DNA from: an uncultured Sterolibacterium sp.
GTDB lineage: Bacteria; Pseudomonadota; Gammaproteobacteria; Burkholderiales; Rhodocyclaceae
Direction of reading: 5' to 3'
NCBI GenBank assembly: GCA_903832735.1
Contig: CAILCO010000114.1
Location: 1-37,904, forward strand
DNA length: 37,904 bases
Shown: positions 23,749-31,791 of the stretch, piece after piece
Layout of the letters: each line of letters begins with the position of its first letter
Numbering within the stretch: the first letter of the stretch is position 1
Notes under the pieces: generated by a model
Told to the model about the DNA's origin: nothing
Database searches by the model: none
Seen by the model: only the letters and a program-made list of their open reading frames with translations
Translations under genes and position numbers: made by a program

Positions 23749-24687
23749 GTGAACCATCTGCGCCGCCACGGCTGGCTGCTGGCGACCCTCGCGGTCGCGC
23801 TGAGCCTGCCGCAACTCGCCGCGCTCTGCGGACAGGACTTTTACGTCTCCTTCGCCAGCCGCTTGCTGATCTGGGCGCTGCTCGCCTCCAGCCTGAATCT
23901 CCTGGTCGGCATGGGCGGCATGGTCAGCCTGGGCCACGCCGCCTACTTCGGCGCCGGCGCCTACGTGGTCGGCATCCTCTCGGTGGAGGCGCCCGGATGG
24001 TCCAGCGCGCTCCTCGTCTGGCCTCTCGCCGTTGCCCTGAGCGCCCTGCTGGCCGTGGTCATCGGCGCCGTCTGCCTGCGCACTAGGGGCGTCTATTTCA
24101 TCATGATCACCCTGGCCTTCGCCCAGATGCTGTTCTACATCTTCACCTCGCTCACGCCCTACGGCGGCGACGACGGCCTGTCGCTGGCCAAACGCCTGAC
24201 CCTGCCCGGGCTAGCCATGGCCGGCGACGCCACGTTCTATTACGTGGTGCTAGCGATCTTTGCCGCCTGCCTCACCGCGCTCGGACGCCTGCAGGCGTCC
24301 CGCTTCGGCCGGGTGCTGGCCGGCATCAAGGACAACGAGGAACGGATGGAGTCGCTGGGCTACGCCACCTTCCGCTTCAAGCTCGTCGCCTATATCATCG
24401 CCGGCGCGCTGGCAGGACTGGCCGGCGCGCTGATGGCCAACCAGAACGCTTTCGTCAGTCCCAACATGATGTCCTGGAACGAGTCCGGCATCGCCCTGGT
24501 CATGGTCATCCTGGGCGGCCTGGGCAGCCTGTGGGGCGGGCTCGCCGGCGCGGCGGCGTTTCTCGTTCTCGAGGAAGTGCTGACCGGCTTCACCACGCAC
24601 TGGCAGATCGTCCTCGGCCTGATCCTGCTCGCCGTGGTGTTCTTTGCCCCGCGCGGCATCGCCGGCCTGTTCGCGAAACAACCATGA
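23749..24687 (+). CDS. livM: ABC transporter permease, LivM type
   Basis: A 312-residue membrane permease starting at GTG 23749, three bases after the LivH stop; an in-frame extension further upstream lies wholly within livH and was rejected. Family motifs are LNLLVGMGGMVSLGHAAYFG and GGLGSLWGGLAGAAAFLVLE. Multiple hydrophobic segments span the length. Forms the transmembrane channel with LivH. The stop codon overlaps the ATPase start (ATGA). Confidence 0.9.
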   Translation: MNHLRRHGWLLATLAVALSLPQLAALCGQDFYVSFASRLLIWALLASSLNLLVGMGGMVSLGHAAYFGAGAYVVGILSVEAPGWSSALLVWPLAVALSALLAVVIGAVCLRTRGVYFIMITLAFAQMLFYIFTSLTPYGGDDGLSLAKRLTLPGLAMAGDATFYYVVLAIFAACLTALGRLQASRFGRVLAGIKDNEERMESLGYATFRFKLVAYIIAGALAGLAGALMANQNAFVSPNMMSWNESGIALVMVILGGLGSLWGGLAGAAAFLVLEEVLTGFTTHWQIVLGLILLAVVFFAPRGIAGLFAKQP

Positions 24688-25439
24688 GCGAAATTCTGCT
24701 GGAAACCCGCGCCCTGCGGAAACGCTATGGCGGCCTGGTGGCCACGGATTCCGTGTCGCTGGCGGTGCACCGCGGCGAATGCCACGCGCTGATCGGCCCC
24801 AACGGCGCAGGCAAGAGCACGCTGATCGCGCAACTCGCCGGCGCCCTCGTCCCCGACGCCGGCAGCATCCACTTCGCCGGCCAGAACATCACCGGCTTCT
24901 CCGCCCATCGCCGCGCCGCGCTCGGCTTCGCCCGCTCGTTCCAGATCACCTCGCTCCTGCCGAACTTCACCGTGCTGGAAAATCTCGCCCTGGCCGTGCA
25001 ATCGGTCAGCGGCTCGAGCTTCCGTTTCTGGCGCGCTGTGAATGACGAGACCGAACTCTTCGAGCGGGCGCGGGAGATCCTGCGCAGCGTCGGCCTGGAA
25101 GACGTGGCGACGCGGCCGGTCGGCAGCCTCGGCCACGGTGAGCACCGCCAGCTGGAACTCGCCCTGGCCCTGGCCACGCGACCGCAACTGTTGCTGCTCG
25201 ACGAGCCGATGGCCGGCATCGGGCCGGAGGAATCCGAGCGGATGGTGGCGCTGATCGCCGGGCTGAAGGGCCGCTACACCCTGCTCCTGGTCGAGCACGA
25301 CATGGATGCCGTGTTCCGCCTCGCCGATCGCGTCTCGGTGCTCCTCGCCGGGCGCGTCATCGCCACCGGCACGGCGGCCGAGATCCGCGCCAATGGCGAG
25401 GTGAGGCGCGCCTACCTGGGCGAGGAGGAGAACGCATGA
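24684..25439 (+). CDS. livG: ABC transporter ATP-binding protein, LivG type
   Basis: A 251-residue cytoplasmic ATPase. Walker A is GPNGAGKST (Lys44), the signature is LGHGEHRQLELALAL (a LivG-style variant of LSGGQ), Walker B is LLLLDEPMAGI, and the H-loop is LLLVEHDMD. It starts at ATG 24684 in an ATGA overlap with livM and ends in an ATGA overlap with livF, so the ATPases are translationally coupled. Confidence 0.92.
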   Translation: MSEILLETRALRKRYGGLVATDSVSLAVHRGECHALIGPNGAGKSTLIAQLAGALVPDAGSIHFAGQNITGFSAHRRAALGFARSFQITSLLPNFTVLENLALAVQSVSGSSFRFWRAVNDETELFERAREILRSVGLEDVATRPVGSLGHGEHRQLELALALATRPQLLLLDEPMAGIGPEESERMVALIAGLKGRYTLLLVEHDMDAVFRLADRVSVLLAGRVIATGTAAEIRANGEVRRAYLGEEENA

Positions 25440-26146
25440 AGGCCATCCTCGAAGTCGCCGCGCTCGATGCCGGCTACGGCACCAGCCAGGCGCTGTTCGG
25501 CGTCGATCTGAGCATAGCGCCGGGCGAGATGGTCACCCTGCTCGGACGCAACGGCATGGGCAAGACCACGACGGTGAAGAGCATCGTCGGACTGCTCCGG
25601 CCCCAGGCCGGCACGGTGCGCTTTCGCGGCGAGCCGATTGCAGGCTGCTCAGCCGATCGCATCGGCCGCGCCGGCATCGGACTGGTGCCGGAAGGCCGGC
25701 AGATCTTTCCCAACCTCACGGTGCGCGAGAACCTGACGGCCTGGGCGTCGAATCGCAGCAACGCCGCCCATCCCTGGACGCTGGCCAGAGTGTTCGACTT
25801 CTTTCCGAAGCTGGCCGAGCGGCAGAGCCACATGGGCAACCAACTCTCGGGCGGTGAGCAGCAGATGCTGGCGATCGGCCGCGTGCTGATGACCAATCCC
25901 CACCTGCTGATCCTCGACGAGGCCACCGAGGGACTGGCACCCCTGGTCCGCCAGGAGATCTGGCAGTGCCTGGTGGCACTGAAGGCGGCCGGGCTGTCGC
26001 TGCTCCTGATCGACAAGAACGTGCGCAAACTGGTGGACATTGCCGACCGCCACTACATCATCGAACGCGGCCGGATAGCGTGGCAGGGAGATTCATCGGC
26101 GCTCGCCGGCCGGCAGGATCTGTGGCACCGATATCTGGGCGTATAA
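25436..26146 (+). CDS. livF: ABC transporter ATP-binding protein, LivF type
   Basis: A 236-residue second ATPase of the importer. Walker A is GRNGMGKTT (Lys43), the LivF marker GLVPEGRQIFPNLTV is present, the signature is LSGGEQQMLAI, and Walker B is LLILDEATEGLAP. The switch region reads LLLIDKN where LivF proteins usually have LVEQN, so the H-loop is slightly unusual. The gene overlaps livG by 4 bp. Confidence 0.92.
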   Translation: MKAILEVAALDAGYGTSQALFGVDLSIAPGEMVTLLGRNGMGKTTTVKSIVGLLRPQAGTVRFRGEPIAGCSADRIGRAGIGLVPEGRQIFPNLTVRENLTAWASNRSNAAHPWTLARVFDFFPKLAERQSHMGNQLSGGEQQMLAIGRVLMTNPHLLILDEATEGLAPLVRQEIWQCLVALKAAGLSLLLIDKNVRKLVDIADRHYIIERGRIAWQGDSSALAGRQDLWHRYLGV

Positions 26147-26171
26147 CGCAAACCAAGCAAAGGAGATGGGC

Positions 26172-27338
26172 ATGAAGTCGCAACAGTTTTTCCGCAACGC
26201 CGTGATCGCGGCTCTGGCAACCGCTGCCGTGGCCGCCGCTAGCGGCGCATCGGCGCAGGTGAAAATCGGCGTCATCGCCTCGGCCACCGGCCCGGCGGCC
26301 TTCGTCGGCATCCCGCAGAAGAACGCCGTGGCGCTGCTGCCGAAGAAGGTCGGCGAATACACCGTCGAGTACCTTACCTACGACGATGCCAGCGATCCGA
26401 CGCAAAGCGTGCAGCTGACCAAGAAGCTGCTCAGCGAGTACAAGATCGACGCCCTGATCGGCCCGAGCGGCTCGCCCAATGCCATGGGCGTGCTCGCCTT
26501 CATGGCCGAGGCGCAGACGCCGATGCTGGCGCCGGTGGGCACCTCGGCCGTGGTCCTGCCGATGGACGATAAGAAGCGCTGGGTGTTCAAGACCCACCCC
26601 AACGACGACGTCATCAGCGACGGGCTGATCGTTGCCATGGTCAAGCGCGGCGTCAAGACCCTGGGCTTCATCGGGCGCAACGATCCCTACGGCGAGAACT
26701 GGTACAAGACCTTCGCACCGATGGCGCAGAAGGCCGGCATCCAGATCGTCGCCAATGAGCGCTATGGCCGCCAGGACACCAGCGTCATCGCCCAGGCGCT
26801 GAAGCTGATCGCCGCGAAACCCGATGCCGTGCTGGTCGCCGGCGTCGCCGCCGACGCCGCCCTGCCTCATGCCCAGCTCGTCGATTCCGGCTACAAGGGC
26901 AGCATCTACCACACCCACGGCTCGGCCTCGAACGACTTCATCAAGATCGGCGGCAAGAAGGTCGAAGGCGCGCTGGTCGTAGGCCCCCTGTTGCTGGTGT
27001 TGGACGACATCGCCGACAGCGTCGCGACGAAAAAAGTGGCGCTGGAATTCGTCACCAACTACGAGCGCCAGTTCGGCACCCGCCCGCCGATTTTCGGCGC
27101 CGGCACCTATGATGCGGGCCTGCTCCTGGCGCACGCCATTCCCGAGGCGGCGAAGAAGGGCAAGCCGGGCACGGCGGAGTTCCGCGCCGCCCTGCGCGAT
27201 GCGCTGGAGAAGACCCACGACCTGGTCTCGTCGCAGGGCGTCATCACCATGAGCGCGCATGACCACTCGGGCTTCGATCAGCGCGGCCGGGTGCTGCTGA
27301 CGATCAAGGACGGCAGGTTCGCGCTGGTCAAGGATTGA
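26172..27338 (+). CDS. Branched-chain-type ABC transporter substrate-binding protein (second)
   Basis: A 388-residue periplasmic binding protein (Peripla_BP_6). The N-terminal signal peptide (KSQQFFRNAVIAALATAAVA and on) ends at ASA before QVKIGVIA, and the family motif SATGPAAFVGIPQKNAVALL follows. ATG 26172 is preferred to ATG 26166 because AGGAG then sits at normal spacing. It is clearly different from the first binding protein upstream of the permeases, so one membrane complex may be served by two receptors with different ligands. The published indoleacetate cluster also includes an induced periplasmic binding protein. Confidence 0.87.
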   Translation: MKSQQFFRNAVIAALATAAVAAASGASAQVKIGVIASATGPAAFVGIPQKNAVALLPKKVGEYTVEYLTYDDASDPTQSVQLTKKLLSEYKIDALIGPSGSPNAMGVLAFMAEAQTPMLAPVGTSAVVLPMDDKKRWVFKTHPNDDVISDGLIVAMVKRGVKTLGFIGRNDPYGENWYKTFAPMAQKAGIQIVANERYGRQDTSVIAQALKLIAAKPDAVLVAGVAADAALPHAQLVDSGYKGSIYHTHGSASNDFIKIGGKKVEGALVVGPLLLVLDDIADSVATKKVALEFVTNYERQFGTRPPIFGAGTYDAGLLLAHAIPEAAKKGKPGTAEFRAALRDALEKTHDLVSSQGVITMSAHDHSGFDQRGRVLLTIKDGRFALVKD

Positions 27339-27380
27339 GCGCGGTAAAGGTCTCGGCCTGAAGCGACCTTGCCGCAGATC

Positions 27381-30300
27381 ATGACCCTGGCCGACATCTC
27401 CCTCGACGACAAGTACCGGCGGCAGGGCGGCCGCGTCTTCCTGAGCGGCGTCCAGGCCCTGACCCTGCTGCCCATGCTGCAGCACCGGCGCGATAGCGCC
27501 GCCGGCATCAACAGCGCCGGCTATGTCTCGGGTTACCGCGGCTCGCCCCTGGGCGGACTGGACACCGCCCTGCATCAGGCCGGGCCTTTCCTGCGCCGCG
27601 AGGACATCAGCTTCCATCCCGGGGTCAATGAGGAACTGGCGGCGACCGCCATCTGGGGCACGCAGCAGCTCCACCTGTTTCCCGGCGCAAAGCGCGACGG
27701 CATATTCTCCATGTGGTACGGCAAGGGGCCCGGGGTCGACCGCTGCGGCGACGTCTTCAAGCACGCCAACTACGCCGGCACCGCCAAGCATGGCGGCGTG
27801 CTGGTGATCGCCGGCGACGACCACAGCGCCCGGTCTTCCGCCGTCGCGCATCAGAGCGAGCATGTTTTTTCCGCTTGCGGCATGCCGGTGCTGGCGCCGG
27901 CCGACCTCCAGGACGTTCTCGACCTGGGCGTGCACGGCTGGGCCATGTCGCGCTATTCCGGCTGTTGGGTGGCGATGAAGGTCACCGCCGACTCGGCGGA
28001 GAGTTCGGCCACGGTGGAGACCGACCCGCAGCGCGTGCGCATCCGCCTGCCGCAGGACTTCGTCCTGCCGCGCGACGGCGTTCATATCCGCTGGCCCGAT
28101 CCGCCGCTGGCGCAGGAACTGCGCATGCAGGAGTTCAAGGTCTATGCGGCGCTGGCTTATGCCCGGGAGAACCGGCTCAACCATCTGGTCCTGGGCGCGG
28201 ACTATCCCGCCCGGCCAGCACGGCTGGGCATCATCGCCTGCGGCAAGGCTTATCTCGATGTGCGCCAGGCGCTCGACGATCTGGGCATCGACGAACGCCA
28301 GGCCGGCGAGATCGGCCTGCGCCTGTACAAGGTCGGCATGCCCTGGCCGCTGGAGGCCGACGGCGTGCGCCATTTTGCCGAGGGCCTGGAAGAAATCCTG
28401 GTGGTCGAGGAGAAGCGCCAGATCATCGAATACCAGCTCAAGGAACAACTCTACAACTGGCGCGAGGATGTCCGGCCGCGCGTCGTCGGCAAGTTCGACG
28501 AGACCGGCGAATGGTCCGCCGCGCACGGCACTTGGTTGTTGCCGCCGACGGCGGAACTGACGCCGGCGATCGTCGCCCGCGCCATCGCCGGACGGGTCGC
28601 GCGCTTTCACACCTCGGAGAAAATCCGTAGCCGCCTGGCCTTCCTCGAAGCCAAGGAGCAGGCGCAGGCCAAGCCGCATCTGACGGTCGCGCGCTCGCCC
28701 TACTTCTGCTCCGGTTGTCCGCACAACCAGTCGACCAAGGTCCCTTCGGGCTCCCTGGCCCTGGCCGGCGTCGGCTGCCATCTGCTCGCCGTGACCATGA
28801 AGCGCGACACCCTGACCATCTGCCAGATGGGCGGCGAGGGCGCGGCCTGGCTGGGCCTGGCCGAGCACTCCGGCACGAAGCATATCTTCGCCAACCTGGG
28901 CGACGGCACCTACTATCATTCGGGCCTGCTGGCGATCCGTGCCGCGGTTGCCGCCGATCAGTTGCACCTGCCCCCCAGCCCCCTTCCCAAGAAAGGGGGT
29001 GACGGCGGCTCACTACGTTCGCAGACGAACGACGATCCCGGCTTGGGGCGGCCCGGCGCCGGGATATCCCCCGGCGGGATCAACATCACCTACAAGATCC
29101 TCTACAACGACGCGGTGGCGATGACCGGCGGGCAACCGCTCGACGGGCCGCTCAGCGTGCCGCAGATCAGCCGGCAGCTGGCGGCCGAAGGGGTGAAGCG
29201 CATCGTCGTGCTCGCCGACGATACGCAGAAATACCCGGCCGACGCCGACTTCGCGCCGGGCACCGAGATCTTCCCGCGCGATGATCTGGACCGGGTGCAG
29301 CGCGAATTGCGCGAGACGGCCGGCGTCACCGCGTTGATTTTTGATCAGACCTGCGCCGCCGAGAAGCGCCGTCGGCGCAAGCGCGGCACCTACCCCGATC
29401 AGCCCCGCCGGGTCTTCATCAACGAACTGGCCTGCGAAGGCTGCGGCGATTGCGGCACGCAATCGAATTGCCTGTCGCTCGTGCCGGTGGCAACCGAGTA
29501 CGGCGTGAAGCGCGCGATCGACCAGTCCTCGTGCAACAAGGACTATTCCTGCCTCGCCGGCTGCTGCCCCTGCCTGGTCACCGTCGAAGGCGGCGAACTG
29601 CGCCGCGGCAACCCCGTGGCGCACGACCTGTCCGAGCCCGCCGAGCCGCCCGAAGCAACACTCAACGATCTCTCCCAGCCCTACGGCATCCTGATCGCCG
29701 GCGTCGGCGGCACCGGCGTGGTCACCATCGGCGCGCTGATCGCCATGGCCGCCCATATCGAGGGCAAGGGCGTCACGGTGCTGGACATGACCGGGCTGGC
29801 GCAGAAGGGCGGCGCGGTGAGCTGCCATGTCCGTCTGGCGCAACGCCAGGAGCTGCTGCACGCCGCGCGGATTGCCACCGGCGAAGCCAATGCCGTGCTC
29901 GCCTGCGACATCCTGGTCGGTGCCGGCGACGAAGCCCTGGCCAAGACGCAAAGCGGTTTCAGCCGGATGATCGCGAACACCGGCCGGATGATCACCGGGG
30001 AATTCCTCCATGACCCCGATCAGCCTTTTCCGCTGGCCGCGCTCCAGGATCAGTTGCGCCAGGCAGTCGGTGCGGATGCCGCCCGGTGCATCGACGCCAC
30101 GCGGCTGGCGACCCTGCTCATCGGCAACTCGCTGATGAGCAACATGGTCCTCCTGGGCTATGCCTGGCAGCTAGGCCAGGTGCCGGTTTCCCGGGAAGCG
30201 CTGCTCCAGGCGATCGCGCTGAACGGCGTCGCCGTCGAGGAAAACCGCCTGGCCTTCGCCTGGGGACGCCGCGCCGCCTTCGACCCCGAGGGGACGGAGA

Positions 30301-30983
30301 ACATCGCCCGCGCCGCAGAGCCGGCGCTGACTACGCACCAGCTGTCGCGGAATCTGGACGAAATCGTGGCGCGCCGCCGCGACAGCCTGACCGCCTACCA
30401 GGACGCCTCTTACGCGCAGCGCTATACCGCCCTGGTCGAGCGGGTGCGCGCCGCCGAGTCCGCCGTCGTGCCGAACGACAGCCGGCTCGCCGAAGCGGTG
30501 GCGCGCAACTATTTCAAGCTGCTCGCCTACAAGGACGAATACGAAGTCGCGCGCCTGTTCGTCGATCCGGAATTCCACCGCTCGCTGAAACATGTCTTCA
30601 GCGGCGATTACCGTCTGCGCTTTCATCTAGCGCCGCCGTTTCTCGCCCGGCCTGATCCGGCCAGCGGCGTCGTGAAAAAACGCGCCTTCGGTCCCTGGCT
30701 GATGCCGCTGTTTCGACTCCTGGCGCGACTCAAGTTCCTCCGCGGCACGCCCTGGGATGTGTTCGGCTACAGCGCCGAACGGCGCATTGAGCGCGCGCTG
30801 ATCCGGGAATACCAAGCCAGCGTCGAAACCCTGCTCGCCGCGCTGACTCCGGAAAACCATCAACGGGCGGTGACCATCGCCAGCTTGCCCGAACAGTTGC
30901 GCGGCTACGGGGCTATCAAGCTGGCTAGCGTGGCCCAGTACCGCGCTAGACGAAACGAACTGCTAGAACCCGTAGTTGTCTGA
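27381..30983 (+). CDS. Fused indolepyruvate:ferredoxin oxidoreductase with in-frame repeat insertion
   Basis: A 1200-residue single-chain 2-oxoacid:ferredoxin oxidoreductase of the indolepyruvate type. The order is an N-terminal pyrimidine-binding-type region (GYVSGYRGSPLGGLD), then CSGCPHNQSTKVP (about residue 443) and the thiamine-diphosphate region (MGGEGAAW, LGDGTYYHSGLLA). A Cys-rich iron-sulfur region follows (CEGCGDCGTQSNC, CNKDYSCLAGCCPC, about 684-722), then the gamma domain (AGVGGTGVVTIG, LAQKGGAVSCHVRL) and a C-terminal DUF6537-like part. It would convert indolepyruvate to indoleacetyl-CoA with reduced ferredoxin. Residues about 526-565 are a Pro/Gly-rich insert made by a dispersed repeat, splitting the normal RAAVAAG-INITYK continuity. 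Start ATG 27381 is preferred to TTG 27369. The insert may or may not spare activity. Confidence 0.88.
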   Translation: MTLADISLDDKYRRQGGRVFLSGVQALTLLPMLQHRRDSAAGINSAGYVSGYRGSPLGGLDTALHQAGPFLRREDISFHPGVNEELAATAIWGTQQLHLFPGAKRDGIFSMWYGKGPGVDRCGDVFKHANYAGTAKHGGVLVIAGDDHSARSSAVAHQSEHVFSACGMPVLAPADLQDVLDLGVHGWAMSRYSGCWVAMKVTADSAESSATVETDPQRVRIRLPQDFVLPRDGVHIRWPDPPLAQELRMQEFKVYAALAYARENRLNHLVLGADYPARPARLGIIACGKAYLDVRQALDDLGIDERQAGEIGLRLYKVGMPWPLEADGVRHFAEGLEEILVVEEKRQIIEYQLKEQLYNWREDVRPRVVGKFDETGEWSAAHGTWLLPPTAELTPAIVARAIAGRVARFHTSEKIRSRLAFLEAKEQAQAKPHLTVARSPYFCSGCPHNQSTKVPSGSLALAGVGCHLLAVTMKRDTLTICQMGGEGAAWLGLAEHSGTKHIFANLGDGTYYHSGLLAIRAAVAADQLHLPPSPLPKKGGDGGSLRSQTNDDPGLGRPGAGISPGGINITYKILYNDAVAMTGGQPLDGPLSVPQISRQLAAEGVKRIVVLADDTQKYPADADFAPGTEIFPRDDLDRVQRELRETAGVTALIFDQTCAAEKRRRRKRGTYPDQPRRVFINELACEGCGDCGTQSNCLSLVPVATEYGVKRAIDQSSCNKDYSCLAGCCPCLVTVEGGELRRGNPVAHDLSEPAEPPEATLNDLSQPYGILIAGVGGTGVVTIGALIAMAAHIEGKGVTVLDMTGLAQKGGAVSCHVRLAQRQELLHAARIATGEANAVLACDILVGAGDEALAKTQSGFSRMIANTGRMITGEFLHDPDQPFPLAALQDQLRQAVGADAARCIDATRLATLLIGNSLMSNMVLLGYAWQLGQVPVSREALLQAIALNGVAVEENRLAFAWGRRAAFDPEGTENIARAAEPALTTHQLSRNLDEIVARRRDSLTAYQDASYAQRYTALVERVRAAESAVVPNDSRLAEAVARNYFKLLAYKDEYEVARLFVDPEFHRSLKHVFSGDYRLRFHLAPPFLARPDPASGVVKKRAFGPWLMPLFRLLARLKFLRGTPWDVFGYSAERRIERALIREYQASVETLLAALTPENHQRAVTIASLPEQLRGYGAIKLASVAQYRARRNELLEPVVV
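28956..29091 (+). repeat. Short GC-rich dispersed repeat (copy 2), inserted in frame in the oxidoreductase gene
   Basis: The string CCCCCCAGCCCCCTTC (28971) and the closing CTTGGGGCGGCCCGGCG (29042-29058) are identical to the ends of the copy at the iaaF/mutase junction; the middle differs. The net insertion relative to the expected protein is 120 bp (40 codons), so the frame is kept. The flanks GATCAGTTGCACCT (28956-28969) and GATCAACATCACCT (29078-29091) share 10 of 14 bases and may be a diverged target duplication. Confidence 0.75.
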
Positions 30984-31001
30984 AAGACAACCCAGGGTTC
31001 T
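30965..31001 (+). terminator. Hairpin terminator at the end of the iaa operon
   Basis: Nested inverted repeats AGAACCC/GGGTTCT (30965-30971 and 30995-31001) and GTTGTCT/AGACAAC (30975-30981 and 30985-30991), with loop GAA, form a long stem that overlaps the oxidoreductase stop codon. The following bases TTGTG give only a weak U-tract. It fits termination of the 21-gene transcript before the unrelated DUF4197 gene. Confidence 0.6.
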
Positions 31002-31015
31002 TGTGCCAGCGAAGC
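30993..31015 (+). repeat. 23-bp dispersed repeat, copy 2
   Basis: Matches the reverse complement of 1633-1655 at 22 of 23 positions (shared core CTTGTGCCAGCGAAGC). It overlaps the right arm of the operon's terminal hairpin. The two copies lie in opposite orientation on either side of the rlmN-iaa block. Confidence 0.55.
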
Positions 31016-31111
31016 TTGCCAACTTATGTGAGAAAATAGCGCTGCCACGACACCTGTTGTTGCCGCGATCGCCGGCCTAGCTGTTCATCCCACTTTCCGG
31101 AGCATCCTCGA

Positions 31112-31789
31112 ATGCGCGCAATCCTACTATTGCTCGGCCTTTTCGCCGCGACTTCGGCCCAGGCGCTGTCGCTGGCCCAGATCAGCAACAAGGACGCCGG
31201 CGGCGGCCTGCAGCAGGCGCTCGGTCAGGGCGCCGGCAAGGCGGTCGACCTGCTCGGCAAGAGCGACGGTTTCCTCGGCAACCCCAAGGTCCGGATCCCC
31301 CTGCCCCAGGGCCTGCAGAAGGTCGAGGGCCTGCTGCGCGGCATCGGCATGGGCAAGTACGCCGACGAACTGATCACCTCCATGAACCGTGCCGCCGAGG
31401 CCGCCGTGCCCGAGGCCAAGGCGCTGCTTCTCGCCTCGATCAAACAGATGTCCTGGTCCGATGCCAAGGGGATACTCACCGGCGGCGAGGATGCCGCGAC
31501 GCAGTACTTCAGGCGCACCACTTCCGCCGGGCTGACGGAGAAATTTCACCCCGTCGTCAAGAAGGCGATGGCCCGCGTGAAGGTCGCCGAAAAGTATGAC
31601 GAATTCGCCGGCCGCGCCGCGAAGTTCGGCCTGGTCAAGGGACAGGATGCGCATCTCGACGACTATGTCACGCAGAAGGCGCTCGACGGTCTGTTCCTGA
31701 TGATTGCCGAGGAGGAGAAGGCGATCCGCAAGGATCCGCTGGGCGCCGCAGGCAGCCTGGCGCGGAAGGTCTTCGGCGCGCTACGCTGA
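31112..31789 (+). CDS. DUF4197 family exported protein
   Basis: A 225-residue protein with a signal peptide (MRAILLLLGLFAATSAQA, cleavage before LSLAQISN) followed by the conserved DUF4197 sequence: ALGQGAGKAVDLLGKSDGF, NPKVRIPLP, ITSMNRAAEAAVPEAK and a C-terminal KALDGLFLMIAEEEKAIRKD. It is periplasmic or lipid-free exported; the function of the family is unknown. It starts at ATG 31112 with GGAG about 10 bases upstream, after a 128-bp gap that holds the operon terminator and presumably its own promoter. The rep gene follows 2 bp after its stop, so the two are likely co-transcribed. Confidence 0.85.
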   Translation: MRAILLLLGLFAATSAQALSLAQISNKDAGGGLQQALGQGAGKAVDLLGKSDGFLGNPKVRIPLPQGLQKVEGLLRGIGMGKYADELITSMNRAAEAAVPEAKALLLASIKQMSWSDAKGILTGGEDAATQYFRRTTSAGLTEKFHPVVKKAMARVKVAEKYDEFAGRAAKFGLVKGQDAHLDDYVTQKALDGLFLMIAEEEKAIRKDPLGAAGSLARKVFGALR

Positions 31790-31791
31790 CG

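Noticed and set aside
26058-28967. 969-codon minus-strand open frame opposite the binding protein and oxidoreductase genes
   Set aside because: Same shadow composition, and it is antisense to two genes with full motif support.
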